DNA of 64,000 nt. It comes from Lineus longissimus. Lineage: Eukaryota; Nemertea; Pilidiophora; Heteronemertea; Lineidae. The notes beneath the pieces were generated by a model, which was not told where the DNA came from, made no database searches, and saw only the letters and a program-made list of their open reading frames with translations. The stretch is taken from the NCBI RefSeq assembly GCF_910592395.1, contig NC_088325.1, positions 12,094,109-12,158,108 on the forward strand. Reading direction: 5' to 3'. A program made the translations under genes and the position numbers. Below are positions 1-11,933 of the stretch, piece after piece (the first letter of the stretch is position 1; each line of letters begins with the position of its first letter).

Positions 1-1295
1 ACAATAAATTCACACGATCGGCAGCTCCGCTGGAAATTCTTCCTCATTTCCGATGATTTTAAACTTCAATTGAATCCTGTGGAGAGTTTTCACCGATGAG
101 TAAACGTCCTCGGGCTTCATGAAAGACTATTACGCAATTTGACGTTTTTTTCCCTTACGGGTGTTGATTGTAGACTATCACGTGCAAGATATTACAACCT
201 CGGATTAACTGATAAACAGATTTTTTTTCGAGCTGAGCAAACATTTGTTAATATTACGGTACTGTAATCTGATTCTTCAAAATTTCCGGAAAAAAATAAG
301 TTTTTCACCCAGCCCCCTGCACCCAATGTATTTACATGTACATACATTAGGCCTTGTGAACTTTCAAGTTGTGATATTTCAAGTTCTGAGATTCCAAATG
401 GACAAACTGTAATGCTGCAAAGTCACAATATTTTCATGAATTCAAAACTTCATTTTAATCCACAGTGAAATATTGAGGTGCGTCAATGTCCTCAGGCAGT
501 TTTCTAATTATAATCACAATTTCCTTATCCTGTCCTTGCGGCTTTGTTAGGTAAACTTACACCACAAGGATATTAGCACCAAAAGTGCCAGGGTGTCATT
601 TCATTGAAGAATATTTTGACGAGTATTAAAACAAATGACTCATTTTGACCGACATTCATCCCAGGCGATGCCATGATAAGTGCGATAACATTTTACCTGA
701 CGGGCATTCGTTTTAAAATTCTTTTTGAGTCTCACACCATGCTATTATATCAGTGAAATATTGATTGTATCCCTTGTAATAATCCATAAATGAATCTGAT
801 ACCCCTGACTGGCTATTTTCTCAACGTCACAAAGAAATTCCATTCTGCCCTGCACAAAAGAGAAATTTCAAATGAATTTCTTTTTAAAAATTAGAATTAC
901 CATTTTCATTTCAAGTAACCAACGAAGTAAGACATGAATCTTGCTCAGCGGGTTAATCTCATCCCTATCTCCTCACCGCAAAACTTTACCGCCAAATGAG
1001 GCGAAGGCAAACATGGATGCCGCCCGTGAATAAAGTACGCCATTACCGGAACGCTAGCATTTGATTCGGTCAGAAGAAGTCGGCGTAGGAATTATCCACG
1101 CACGATATTCACAACCGTACAGAGAGATCCTCGAGATGATTAATCAGTAGAATAACGGGGAGAGTCTGAGGTAGAAATGTCTCAAGAACTCTTCTTGATC
1201 TTCTTGGTTCGATATTGCCTTTGTAATCAATCGCTCTCAGCTTTTCTACAAGAAACAAACCACTTTTTATGTGTTCATGGTTGTCAAAGGTATGA
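1..1295. other. Non-coding stretch, no gene seen
   Basis: AT-rich sequence with no open frame or splice-bounded exon that I can support. Positions 1000-1140 are richer in CpG than their surroundings, but I see no start codon with a donor, no TATA-like or GC box, and no repeat ends there. Confidence 0.6.
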
Positions 1296-1530
1296 GGCAG
1301 CTGTAGCGCAGTGGAAGAGAGTTGGCCTCATGATCAAGCATGGGTTCGACTCCTGGCCGAGTCACAGCTTGGTTCCCCTACTGGCCGAGTTCAGATGAGC
1401 GCCATCATGTTGCTCCTTGCAAGCCCTGATTGATTTCTGTGGAGACCAGGGTAATAATATGGCATCCCGAAAGCACTTTTAAGGGAAACAGGGAAAAGCG
1501 CTCTGTAAGTACAGAATATAATTAACTTGT
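1296..1530 (+). repeat. tRNA-derived SINE, Met-like head
   Basis: The head carries a polymerase III A box at 1302-1319 (TAGCGCAGTGG core) and an intact B box at 1343-1353 (GGTTCGACTCC), spaced as in a tRNA. CTCATGA sits where an anticodon loop would be, which suggests an elongator tRNA-Met ancestor. The cloverleaf is degenerate, so this is not a working tRNA gene. The body runs past 1436 to a 3' part with AAGCGCTCTGTAAGTACAG near 1496-1515, followed by A/T-rich sequence. The 3' limit is approximate, and I could not define target-site duplications by eye. Confidence 0.65.
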
Positions 1531-2553
1531 ATACATATTCTACTTGAAATTTGGCAGTTTACAAAACAATATCTATTTCATTGCCTGGAGTACATCCATC
1601 AAAACTTTCAACTAAAATCAACCAATCAAAATCAAACTCATCGATATATATCAGTCAGTACATCTATCTGTTTTTTATCATATTCATCGATTGAATATCT
1701 GACATCAATCTGCTGACATATGATCGAATCCATGACCGAGGGCATCACTGATCATGCATTTCAACATATTCAATCAAATAATTACATAGGATGGATACAT
1801 GATAGATGGTTTAATATCAGTATCATGAAAAAAAGAGATTGCATTTAAAAACTTGATATGCATATTTCACTTTGAGGAGTTGTGCTATGCCTCAATCAGT
1901 CAAGACCAGACAGGTCTCATTCAACTGTTAACAGAGACAAATCTAGCCTCCCTGTACCAGTCTTTGCTATCAGTTTATAGCCCCCCCCCTCCTTCCCCAT
2001 TCAGAATGAAACGGCCAGGGGCCATTGTGCTCACCGTATAGATATTTGGTGCTTTGGAATTCATCCAGGTTAACAAACATTGTACATGTATAGTTTATAG
2101 GTCAAACCAAAGTCGGTATGACATGTGATGTATCGTTGCTTGGAGTAGGTACCATAAGAATATCATCAAGTTACTAATAAAGGAGATATTGCACATTTTA
2201 CCTATTTTAGTTTTGGCCTCTTGGTCGCCAAGTTGAGTACCAGATCAGACCGAACACCGGACACTGCGGTGTTGTTAAGACTCCCCTACGGTGAGCCAAA
2301 AATCTAGCTTTCTCTTTCAGATTCCAAGTCAGCAATACCATCCCCAGATTTTTTTCTCCCACTGATCGAATACTTGATATCTAACTGTTGACATATTATA
2401 TCCGCAGTTGACCTTTCTCGTATGAGGATCACCGCTCATGCGATTTCAATCAAATCATCATCGCATCATTTAAAGGGTAAAAATAGATAATGGCTGCAGT
2501 CTGATCTTCTGCATGTATGATAAGTGAATGCAAATGATTGATGAGGACAAGTA
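1531..2553. other. Non-coding stretch with two similar blocks
   Basis: No gene seen. Two diverged blocks, about 1700-1790 and 2363-2470, share the order TGACATAT, a TGACC word, a GATCA word, CATGC, TTTCAA and TCAATCAAAT. They may be an old local duplication or clustered binding sites. A run of C starts at 1981. Confidence 0.45.
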
Positions 2554-3042
2554 GTGATGTATTTATGGACACAAAATGTCATATATCATTGTAAAATTTT
2601 GTCTTGTCATCAATGCAACGCACTCACAAACTTTGCAGTTCGTCGCTTGAAGCTCTTTGTAATGCCTGCGAAACCTGCCTACTGTCAACAGCCACCAACA
2701 CGCGAAGATAATCCTCCAGATATCTTCCCTGTGAGCCAAGCTCGAAGCAACCGAGTCCGTGCCCATGCCTCATTAAGTCGAACACGAACTCGGACTTACG
2801 TGACACAATACCACAACGGCTGCAACGTTTTGATTGTTGACGTCTTTGACCAGACTCGGCGGGGTGTGCATCGAATCGCTCGCCGTATTTGTCCAGTTTA
2901 TCTGTCCCGTTCTCAGGGAATTAGCTGCACTTCTCGACCTAGCAATTCATCGGGATTCATTGCGATTCACCGCTGGGCAATGCGCAGGTGGGGCGAAAAG
3001 TTAATCAAGCTGATTAGATTGAAACGACTGATGGTTTTATGA
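2554..3042 (+). other. Longest ATG-initiated frame (162 codons), unassigned
   Basis: An ATG-to-stop frame of 162 codons over DNA that is more GC- and CpG-rich than its flanks. The predicted product is basic and Arg-rich, with no recognisable domain, signal peptide or membrane segment. Two shorter minus-strand frames overlap its first third. I see no clear acceptor or donor at its edges and no polyadenylation signal close behind. The higher GC alone could explain the missing stops, so I treat it as an open frame and not a gene. It could also overlap an unannotated exon or regulatory island. Confidence 0.15.
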
Positions 3043-4361
3043 ACGTTTATGGATAAAATTGTAAACAAACCAACACTTTTACAATTTGCATCAAACATTG
3101 TCAAAATGCCCACCCTGTACCAGGAAATCAGTACTAAAACCGTAATGTGAGTGTGTTTTGTTTTTCAACAACCTTTTTCAATTCTCAAATTGTTCAAATA
3201 CATTGGCTCAAAATAGCTCAAACAATAGGCAAATGTTTCAACTTAGTTATGAAAAAATATGATAACTCAAATATTGATAGAATTTTTTAAAATTGGAACT
3301 TTGGTATTTCTTTCCACAGGCGGGCAAACTATGATATACTTAATCGTCCACCACCAAAGGGTAAATATTTTTAATAGTTCACCGATGATGGCATTTAAAG
3401 GGGCATGAGACACTTCAAAAACCAGCTGTTATTATCACGAGAAAGCTTTTAATTACATCCTTTCCAGAACCAATTTCCTTTTCAAAAAACTTTAGCAAAT
3501 TTGAAGTACCTGTTTGATAACATAAGGAACTCTTTATCTATGCATATGTTTGAAATTCCTAGCTTTTCTCTCGAGTTCAATAACTTTCTGAGTATACAAC
3601 TCACCTTTAAGGCATGGTACTAATGAATCTGAATCCACCCAAGTGCCTAAAACACAGAAAAATCTCTTTAATTCATAATGTATAAGACTCGTGTCAAATT
3701 GCAAAAATTCTTGGTACCGGGATCAAAGCATTCTCAGTACCCCAGGACATAATACTTTAATCCTTAATAAAGAAATATTTCATTTTATTCCCGCCTTGAG
3801 TGCTCTTTGGTAATTAGTAACATTATGAATTTGAAAGATTAAGAAATTGTTTCCTCAACCTTGGAGCCTGTGCAAACCTGATGTTGAATGCCAGCTTAGG
3901 CCAGACAGGACGAATATTTCCATATTACCATGGGGGTTGGTTCAACCACATCTAATTGGATCATGACAATGTATAGAGTGTTAAAGTGCAAAGTCGGATG
4001 ATAACCTACAGCGTAGCCTGAGCAAATACTGTAAATGTAGGGGTAGCAAAAAGTCAGACAGTCAGATCGCAATATAAGAAAAAGTTGGCTATTCTATTTT
4101 AAGCTGAGATGCTTGATCTCATTATTAACAGAAGGAACCATTGACAACTGCAATCTGATCGGCATACAATTTGTCAAAGCATGGGAATGCACCATGATTC
4201 ATCCTTTCAAGGTTCCTCCGAGTTCAGGTTTCAACCACCTTTCCTTTGGGAACATGAGAATCCTGTACTCGCCTCATCTGGAAATAAATTACCCACATCT
4301 ACCATTGCCTAAGAGGGGTGTGCAAGCCAATGGAGATGATCACAAATTGCTTATCAATCTA
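3043..4361. other. Non-coding stretch, nothing seen
   Basis: AT-rich DNA with no recognisable gene, RNA gene or repeat boundary. The ATG frame that begins at 4113 runs into the MITE that starts at 4362, so its end is set by repeat sequence. Confidence 0.6.
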
Positions 4362-4527
4362 CAGTGGAACTTCCCTTAGCAGACACCTCTGTTAGCAGGA
4401 CATCCTCTATATTAGGGACAGTGATTTTGACCTGGAATAGGTAGCTTACCTCAGAAATCACGACACCTCTCTAATAAGGACAGGATGTATCAGTCCCAAT
4501 GTTGTCCTTGATTGAGAGGTTCCAATG
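4362..4527 (+). mobile_element. Pogo-like MITE, diverged copy
   Basis: The left end CAGTGGAACTTC follows a TA dinucleotide (4360-4361). The right end GAGAGGTTCCAATG is a mutated inverted copy of the left end. Inside are the family words CACCTCT, TTAGGGACA, CTAATAAGGACA and GTCCTTGATTGAGAGG. The length is 166 bp with no coding capacity. TIRs starting CAGT and TA targets are the known signature of pogo/Tigger elements, so it was presumably mobilised in trans. The right-hand TA is lost. The better preserved relative at 14,344 supports the call. Confidence 0.7.
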
Positions 4528-7500
4528 AAATGCTATCTTTTCAAAGAATAACAGATTAGAATAGATGAAGGCTGACAAGTTTCAAATCCTTTAATTAGTA
4601 ATGTACAGATACGGCGTTTGATTACCTTTGCTGTAAACCAAACGGTTAAAGAGAAAGAGTCAATGAAATGGTTGTTGAGTGAAATGAAGTCACAAATATG
4701 CATCCTCTGAAAGCAGGTCTTCGTATTTTTTCTAAACTGCCATCATCAAATTGTGATCAATTTGTGTAAATGTATTTTAGTAAGGATCCCAAGGCCTATT
4801 TTGGATGATTCAAATATGCTATCATATGGCAGCATAGCAGGCTACTAGATGTCAGCTGGGTTCTTTAGCTACTCTGACTTTTCCAAATACACGGCAGTCA
4901 ATGCATACCCAAGAACTATATTCATTTGGTTTCTTTTCAGGATACTACCCAAGAAGGAAAAATCAAACAAACAAGGATGATATTTTACTCATATTCCAGT
5001 CCCTTTGTCAAATCCATTATTTGTCACCGCCTAGCAAACCTGCCCTAAACTTATCTGACGGCACCCACAACACCTTAAGAAACGAATTAATACCCCTGGC
5101 TAACTATCAGCGGTAAATAGACTATTTCGCCCAAGCGGCTTAGAGACGCCGAGGCATTACCACTAGTTAATGGCGCTGGGCGTTCCTCCGCATCATCTTT
5201 CTCGATACAGATCGTAGCCTTGGGCAGAATGAAGATGAGAAAAACGCAGATCTTTGTGTCGCATCTATACAGTAATTACAACCTTGGTTCTGTTAGTGCG
5301 ATCTCCCAGGCACCGCTAAACAAATCATCTTTAATCATTGTCACTGTACTGCATAGTATGACGGTGAAATTATTGCAGAATTTTATTCCTCTGGTTTGAG
5401 CATCTTAATCTACAGTTAAAAAGTCAAGTCAAGAAGACATGGAAAAATGAACATATCGATGATTAGCTCGTTTCTGTTTGACAGTCTTAAAGGTTAAGTT
5501 GTAAGATCAGTGGTAAATCAATTAGGCCTACTCGCCAGCCAACAATGGCCAAACGTGGGAATCAAACAAATCTAAAGCGGCGGCAGCTAGTGTTGGAAGA
5601 AAGAACTAGCCCCTCCCACACCCATCCACAATATCCACAAAAATGCTTGTGGGTGACAGTGACAACAAACACAGAATTGAAGACTTCCGCCCCTGATACA
5701 CTTGCTGTAGCAACTTGTGGAGTGGATTGAGTTTGCCATATTATGATTGACTCACCACTCTCATAAAAGCATAATTTACAAACTCTTTGAGAAAAGGTTC
5801 ACTGTCGTTTTCTATAGAAGTTCTTTGATATTCAATTAAGGATAGATTGCAATTTGTTCCAGTTTTGTGAAAAATCATGATTTCATAATTCTCTGTTCCT
5901 TTCATAATTTTGTTGATGACCTTTTTGTGCTGATGCTCAAACATGCTCAAAATCATAAAAAACTATTTCTGTGATCTACATGATCTACCGGCATTCATTT
6001 TTCCCTTTGAGTATGAATAACCTGAATAGCGGTTTTTCACTTCACCGAAAAACCTCTACTGGGTGCATGTCTGCATTGGCTGAAAAACTTTTAAACTGTT
6101 AAAGGCTTTTCAAAAGCAAGCCTTGTTGTTTTGTAAAATTTGGACGAAAGTGTTAAAATACATTTTGAAATACAGATTTTTTTATCATCAAATCGATACC
6201 TTTGCAATATACCAGGTACTTAACTGATCTTGTAAATTATTTCTGCAATATGTTTTGACTCGAAGGCAATCACAGAGTGGAAGAAATTCCATTCTATTGT
6301 CGCACTATCGACTCTTTAGCTTTTAACGATTTTTTATTACTAGTCTGATTTCTCTTCTCTTTAATGTATTTGTGCAACTCAGTTTGCTTGGGGCACTTTG
6401 TATAAATAAATCAAAAGATTAAACAGACCCTCACAACTGATTCAAGCAGCTTTTGTATTTTGAACAAAAATAGATGTTGATTTTATTTGCCTTATGTATG
6501 TTTTGTAACTATGTTATAGCTGTTAAAATGAAAATAAATCACAACACCCTTGTCTCGATTTGTGAGATCCACTCATTGCAATTACTGTTGCAGGTGACAG
6601 GGATGAGATTTCTTTATTTATTGGGCGCTAAGAGTAGAGTGCATTTTCATAAACTACTGCACATTCAGAAAGTCAGGCAAACACCTTGCCTTTGGCTAAA
6701 GTCAATCTGTGGAAAATGTACTGGCAACCTGACATGATTCGCACCGACATTATCTGTGAAGTCAAATCGACTAAATTTGTATCTGTAGGCCTATTATTGG
6801 AAAAGGTTCATAAAAATTAGTATTGACTCTTGAGAAACTTTGAAGTTCTTCATAAAACATGGCCCTTTTTAAAATCCATGATTGCAGTAGCTGATATTAA
6901 CAAGAAGTCACAACACCGACATTTAACGAGAAGTCAATACTAGGCATTAAGGATGGATGCGACCATGAAAAAAAATTAAAATCAATGCAAGTGATTCACT
7001 TACACCTGGCTGGCCTTGTAGCAGAAAATTCTAAAGAGTTCTCAATTCAAAATCTGATATATCAAAGAAATTATCACGGAAATGTCCTTTAGAGGATATC
7101 GGGGCCGATTATTGCATTTCTTTGTGATCAATTTGAAGTGCAAGGAAATGTCCTTTCTCAGTTAATAATTGGCTCTTTATTGGGGTTCGAGCATGGGTTT
7201 GTACGTGAGGGGATAATGCAGGAGTTTGAAAAGAATAACGGCTTTTTAGTTAGTCATGAAGTCATGGGTAGCCTTTTTTCTATAACTTTCATTCGACATG
7301 TTCCACTGGTTTCAAATGGTAAGAGTATTGTGCGATCAATTACCCTGGAGGTTTAAAAATCTAACATGTCTAATGTTAGACTGTTAGACAAAGGTTAAAG
7401 TGAGTGGCCAGTGTTATGGTATCATTATTAAGTCAGCAGTTCACACCCCTCCAAAAAGAAGAAATGTTTTTAACATGTTTAATAACAAAAAGATGGATAA

Positions 7501-8800
7501 TCTGGGTTGCTGAATAGGGTTACATCAAGAAAGAAATTGCTTAAAACATGTTAGACTACAATCTGAGAATTTGGCCATGGAAAGCAACCAGACAAAGCAA
7601 TGAATCACACCTGACAAATGCCTGACTGGAAGTGGTTCAAGAAAAGAAAGAAATATCCAAACTGCTAGATATATCAGCAATAGTGATATTGGTATTTCTA
7701 GATGAAAGTTATTCGACCATTATGGTTTTCGCACAGCCGTTTGAGGAAGATTTACACTTCTCCTTTGACATCTAATTCTTGGACAAATGGTGAGTCACGT
7801 CGCTGGTCTTTGAGACTGGACATTGGTCAATCAATGGCCAGCTGAATGGGCTGGTGAGATCCAGGCTGGATCACAGCAGCGGGGACAAAATGCAGATGAC
7901 AAGCAGCCAGAAGAAGCAATTGCCCAGCTGACCGAGCACCTTATCTTACGTATTCAAGGAAGGCCTTAACAGGTTTAAAAACCTTACCAAGCAACCCGTC
8001 GTGCATAGTTTATTTCTCGGGAGACTTCCAACAACACAGCTATCCAGCATGCTGAAAAATATCATTCTTTGCCCATGTTGCCAGAACATGCTAGCTCAGC
8101 AAGTTGGAAGGCCTGCTTGATACAGGGCAAGCTGAGAAATAGATTCTTCAGGGTGTGTTTGCAATTCTTGTCCATTCAGCTTTAAGAGAATGCACCAAAT
8201 TCTGGTGTCCATTATAAGTTAAAGCTTTTGCCAGTGGCTTCCATATCTTAAAAGAACTTCTGATTCATAATCCAGTATCCCTCACCTCCCGGTGAGCATC
8301 CTTCATTCCTTTATCAATAAAACATGCCAAGTTTATCCATAATTCAATATCTACCCAATATGAAAATTCACACCTTGGTGCCTAATCCTAAAACCCGATT
8401 ATTTGCTCGGAAACTTCTAATCTGCCTTAAGATGGATTTCTGGAACCACCTTCGAGCCGAGTCTAACAAGACAAATTTATCACGACGCAGAAAGATTAAT
8501 CGTCACAGTGGTCATAAAGGCGTGTTGATGGTTTCATTTTTGTCGCCAACCGATGCGTATTATTTCAGGCATTTATCTATCAGTGGTTATACACGCTTTT
8601 CCCCAAAGCCATTGTTGTCAGAGTGGTTGTCTATCTTCTTCTGACTCCCTCACCTTAAGATGGTCTTGATGTCTGCCTAGAGTTTACTTGTTTAGTAATA
8701 ATATACACCTGTAATATACTCCTGAAGTATTATCTAACTGATTTTTGAGCTGGCAACAATTGACCAACTACATCTTCTTGGCATGCATGCACCAAAGCGT
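4528..8800. other. Long non-coding stretch
   Basis: No supported gene. Open frames at 4901-5116, 5545-5730, 6474-6737, 7138-7356 and 8324-8644 are short, lack recognisable domains and splice context, and look like chance. A small hairpin (CTAACAT/ATGTTAG) lies near 7363-7381. Positions 5120-5300 are CpG-richer but show no promoter or exon signature. Confidence 0.55.
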
Positions 8801-8856
8801 AAGTTGTGCACAGCTTACACGACGAAAAAGAGTGTGTCAATTGTGACCAGGACTGT
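8801..8856 (+). repeat. Dispersed repeat fragment (copy 1)
   Basis: Shares its core with 14,908-14,960: a GTGCACAGCTTAC-type word, a purine-rich spacer, then an almost exact 25-base block containing TCAATTGTGACCAGGACTGT. The similarity stops outside these limits, so this is a fragment of a dispersed family of unknown class. Confidence 0.55.
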
Positions 8857-9394
8857 AAACTGATCCTACCTCTTGATGCCAACAAAGGTTCGTTCCAATG
8901 GATTCAAACTTGATTCAGTTGTATACAACCTGAAAACCTGAAAATAAAGGAAAAAGAAAAGTTCTCAGATTTTCTATATTTTTTGAAATTTTACTATTTT
9001 TCGTTAAAAACGTTTACAGCTTTTACAAATGAGAGGGGTGTTATCAGACGCAACCCTTCTGAACCCTGCCCCCACAGGGCGAGTCAAAAAAAGGTACTCA
9101 AAAAAAAGGAAAAGTATACAATATGTATATATACAAAAAAAAAAACTCATGTCTCTTGGGGAACAAAATTATAGTCTGGTAAATAATACATAAAAGGGTG
9201 ATTTGATACTTATGTTTGTTTACTACCCGGTGGCATCCCTGGTAAAAAATCAAAAACATTGCCTCAAGCATGTTAAGCCATGACACGTTTCTACGGTAAC
9301 AGGGACAAAGTATCATCATCTCCATTTTAAAGGCTGTTCTTACTGTATTGGGTTTCAATAGTGCCCTGCGAGGACGTAAGCCTGTTATTATTGT
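8857..9394. other. Non-coding, A-rich stretch
   Basis: Poly-A tracts around 9090-9150 with short TATATATA words. No gene. A weak X-box-like word (TTTCTACGGTAAC) lies at 9288-9300, about 100 bp before the stronger match at 9395. Confidence 0.5.
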
Positions 9395-9408
9395 GTCGCC
9401 ATGGTAAC
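9395..9408. promoter_or_regulatory. RFX X-box-like site
   Basis: GTCGCCATGGTAAC fits the RFX X-box (RYYNYYWWRRNRAC) at all 14 positions and is near-palindromic. RFX factors use such sites in promoters of ciliary genes across animals. I see no transcription start or exon beside it, so use in vivo is inferred. Confidence 0.4.
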
Positions 9409-9479
9409 GAGACTGTAAACACTAATACTTTGTTGACAAGTTATTTTATGCTTATTATCAGAAGACTAGATACTGGGCT

Positions 9480-9560
9480 CAAAATCAAGCAGGAGGCAGC
9501 CTAACAGAAGGATGCCATAGGTTTCATCACTGTGTCCTTGGGCAAGACACCTACCATACA
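9480..9560 (+). repeat. SINE body fragment
   Basis: TGTCCTTGGGCAAGACACCT (from 9532) matches the central word of the SINE at 34,405 (CTTGAGCAAGACACTAAACC). No pol III head is visible upstream, so this looks like a 5'-truncated copy. Confidence 0.45.
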
Positions 9561-9574
9561 GTAGTACAAATTGG

Positions 9575-9985
9575 TTCAAAATTTTGAAAAATTTTCAAAG
9601 TCCAAATATTATGCTATCTCTTCATTTTGAGCAGAAACATTGAGAAAAAAAATTCAAGTGAAAAAAATATTTGGACTTGATAAATTTTCTCATCTTAGAG
9701 TTGGAATTTTTTCACAAGTTGAAAAAAATTCAGACAAATTTTCAAAGTCCAAAAATGATGCTATCTCTTCATTTTGAGCAAAAACATTGAGAAAAAAAAA
9801 TTCAAGTGAAAAAAATATTTGGACTTTGAAAATTATCTCATCTCTCAGAGTTGAATTTTTTTCATAAAAGTTCAAAATTCGGGAATTTCCACAAATGATG
9901 ATGTCTCTTCATTTCGAGCAGAAAAAATCAAGTGAAAAAAAGATTTGGACTTAGAAATGGTTTTCTGTATTTGAACTTGGGTTAG
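9575..9985 (+). repeat. Tandem array of A/T-rich dispersed repeat, about 3 units
   Basis: Units of about 140-150 bp contain TTTCAAAGTCCAAA, then TCTCTTCATTTTGAGC, an ATTGAGAAAAAAA tract, TCAAGTGAAAAAAA and TTTGGACTT. The TCTCTTCATT word starts near 9616, 9764 and 9904. Other loci are 21,930-22,036 and 50,077-50,194 (plus) and 43,794-44,172 (minus, two units). No coding capacity or terminal repeats were found. Confidence 0.75.
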
Positions 9986-10778
9986 CATCAGGGTTCTGAA
10001 AAATGAAAAAATCTCAGTAAAAGCATTTTTGGGACTGATTATGTTTTTATCATATTATCATCTACCCTAAATGCACTGATCCGTCAGGCGTGCTATGCCA
10101 CGAACATGAATGAATCTATTCTGGCCGGTAATCCTGATAAATGACTGTTTACCATGAACTGAGATTGTAAATGTCATTATGCTATCATTACGTTTATGAT
10201 TGATCCCAGAGATTGCTTTTATTTTAAGAAAAAAAAATTGTTGATTTATTGGAAAACATTGAACAAGGACAATATCAGCCGTGCAGTTCATTCTAAAGAT
10301 TGCATATCAAGCTACTATGTAAGGTCATTAGTTTTGTATCAGGTAGAAAAGTCAGATTAACTTTATTTCACTTTGACAAATTAATTAACCATTTCACTGC
10401 CTGTACCCAGTACTATCAGGCACTAAACCTTCTCACATAAACCTTATTACATTGTATGTGCTGCCACTCATTACAGACAAGTGTCAAATGGAGCAAGTAA
10501 GGCTTCCCACGATAGCGATTGAGAGGTAGCGGGGACTGTAGGAGACAAACGGTGGAGGAGACGATGCCAGACTCACAAAATGGATGCAGATAGCGCTGGA
10601 GTTGCAAGAGAGGTGTTGATCGTAATGCCTGGAGGGGATAGATGGCACAAGGAGTGAGGGATTTAAGGTGTGCATACCCCAAATAAATACCAAAATAGAT
10701 GTCATCCTATAAATAAATAGGATTATGCTCAATGCGAGAGATCTATCTGTAAGCCAGTTATCCCTTCTAACGATGCAC
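9986..10778. other. Non-coding stretch, nothing seen
   Basis: No gene or repeat boundary seen. Two overlapping minus-strand frames (10,416-10,682 and 10,484-10,786) have no recognisable domain. Confidence 0.55.
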
Positions 10779-10894
10779 ATAATCACTCCTTTCTAGTGCC
10801 TCCCCGCAGAAAAAAGTGATGTTCATTTAAGGCCACATAATCAACCCTTTCCACTGCTTCCCCTGCAGAAAAAACTGCTATCATTTACAGCCAC
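10779..10894 (+). repeat. Two-copy tandem duplication, 58-bp unit
   Basis: 10,779-10,836 and 10,837-10,894 align along their whole length. Both have ATAATCA, CCTTTC, TCCCC and GCAGAAAAAA, and end in a CATTTA word followed by GCCAC. About three quarters of positions match, so the duplication is not recent. Confidence 0.65.
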
Positions 10895-11124
10895 GAAAGC
10901 CGACTTATCCCAGAGCACTTATCGCCACAATGGAAGCAATAAACCAGAAAATTAACCATGAAGCAGATACTAAAATGAGGACAACCTCTGATTAGTAATA
11001 TGGATGGTCATATCGCCTGATTACTGTCCGGAAACCTGCACTTGTCCTCCGGAAATCCCGCGTCACCGAGTCAAAGGCTATCTCGTCCTTCCACCGGGGT
11101 AATATTTTTTGTTAGTGTTTATCT

Positions 11125-11138
11125 GTTGCCACGGTAAC
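11125..11138. promoter_or_regulatory. RFX X-box-like site
   Basis: GTTGCCACGGTAAC differs from the RFX consensus at one spacer position. It is followed directly by AACAATGG, a SOX-type word, and preceded by a CpG-richer stretch (11,030-11,095). There is no adjacent exon that I can support. Confidence 0.35.
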
Positions 11139-11282
11139 AATGGAATAAGGAATAGCCTGGCTGATGAACCCTGGTTAATGAACTTGATCATTAAGGAGAC
11201 ATAATGGAAGGATGTCTGGAAGCGCTGGATGAAATCGACTTGCATCGTCAGGATCGTAGAGCAGAGAACCGACGCATTTGAC

Positions 11283-11347
11283 GAGGGGTGTGGCCTAGTA
11301 GTAAAGGTGTCAGATTTGTGATCCCTACAATATGAGTTTGATACCTG
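11283..11347 (+). repeat. Degenerate tRNA-like SINE head
   Basis: An A-box-like word GTGGCCTAGTAGTAAAGG (11,290-11,307) and a weak B-box-like word GAGTTTGATACCTG (11,334-11,347) have tRNA spacing. It probably is an old SINE head. The B box is too far from consensus for a firm call. Confidence 0.4.
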
Positions 11348-11457
11348 ATAATAACATTGAGTGGTCTTCTTTATATATCGTAGAGACGCTACTGGTCTTC
11401 TGTTCATGTTTGGCATGGACGCAATTTCTACCAACCCAAGAAGTTATGGATGTCTCG

Positions 11458-11818
11458 TGCAAGTATCAATCGTGTCTTGTACCCCCCTTCTCAAAGGTAC
11501 GACACCTTATCACCCTATAACGACATCTTAAGGCTCAAGCATCACCCTTTTTTCACCAATGCTACTTTTTCTTTCGTCAAGACATCACCATCAACAATAT
11601 ATCAGTTATCACCATCATATAAAGTAACCGGACTAATTTTACTGGGTAAGGCTGTATGTTCGACAAGACATCGACACATTAGCATCCTTATTCTTTCCAG
11701 CTTCGCCAAATTTTCACAAAAGGAAAAATAAATACTACTCAAGCATCGGCAAAGATTAGTGGTGATAGCTTAACTACCCTTGAGGAGGGGGGGTACAAGA
11801 AACGAATTGATACTTGCA
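11458..11818. repeat. Fold-back (inverted repeat), 57-58 bp arms
   Basis: The left arm (11,458-11,514) and right arm (11,761-11,818) are inverted copies. Both carry TGCAAGTATCAAT, TCTTGTACCCCCC, CTCAA and TATCACC, at roughly 80% identity. They are separated by about 246 bp without coding capacity. It could be a non-autonomous fold-back element or two copies of one dispersed repeat in opposite orientation. Similar peptides appear in frames on both strands only because of this symmetry. Confidence 0.6.
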
Positions 11819-11909
11819 TCACCGAAACCTCTGTGGTCAAAACAAGGCCAATATATACATTTATTCCATTATAAAATGGAATATTGTAACCCGGGTTACT
11901 ATCACTCAC

Positions 11910-11933
11910 CTTGTGCATTTTAAGAGACGACAT
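11910..11933 (-). CDS. Possible minus-strand first coding exon (very weak)
   Basis: On the minus strand, ATG at 11,933 opens eight codons reading MSSLKMHK and then meets GTGAGT, a good splice donor, in phase 0. In-frame TGA and TAG lie just upstream, so this ATG would be the first in its frame. Eight codons are too few to identify anything, and such a layout can arise by chance in 64 kb. No matching acceptor downstream on this strand can be named. Confidence 0.12.

Noticed and set aside
1296-1365. A functional tRNA-Met gene
   Set aside because: A and B boxes are good but the stems do not close into a cloverleaf and the sequence continues into a SINE body.
2554-3042. 162-codon frame as a gene
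   Set aside because: No domain, no splice or polyadenylation context, overlapping frames on the other strand, and a locally higher GC that lowers stop frequency. Kept only as an open frame.
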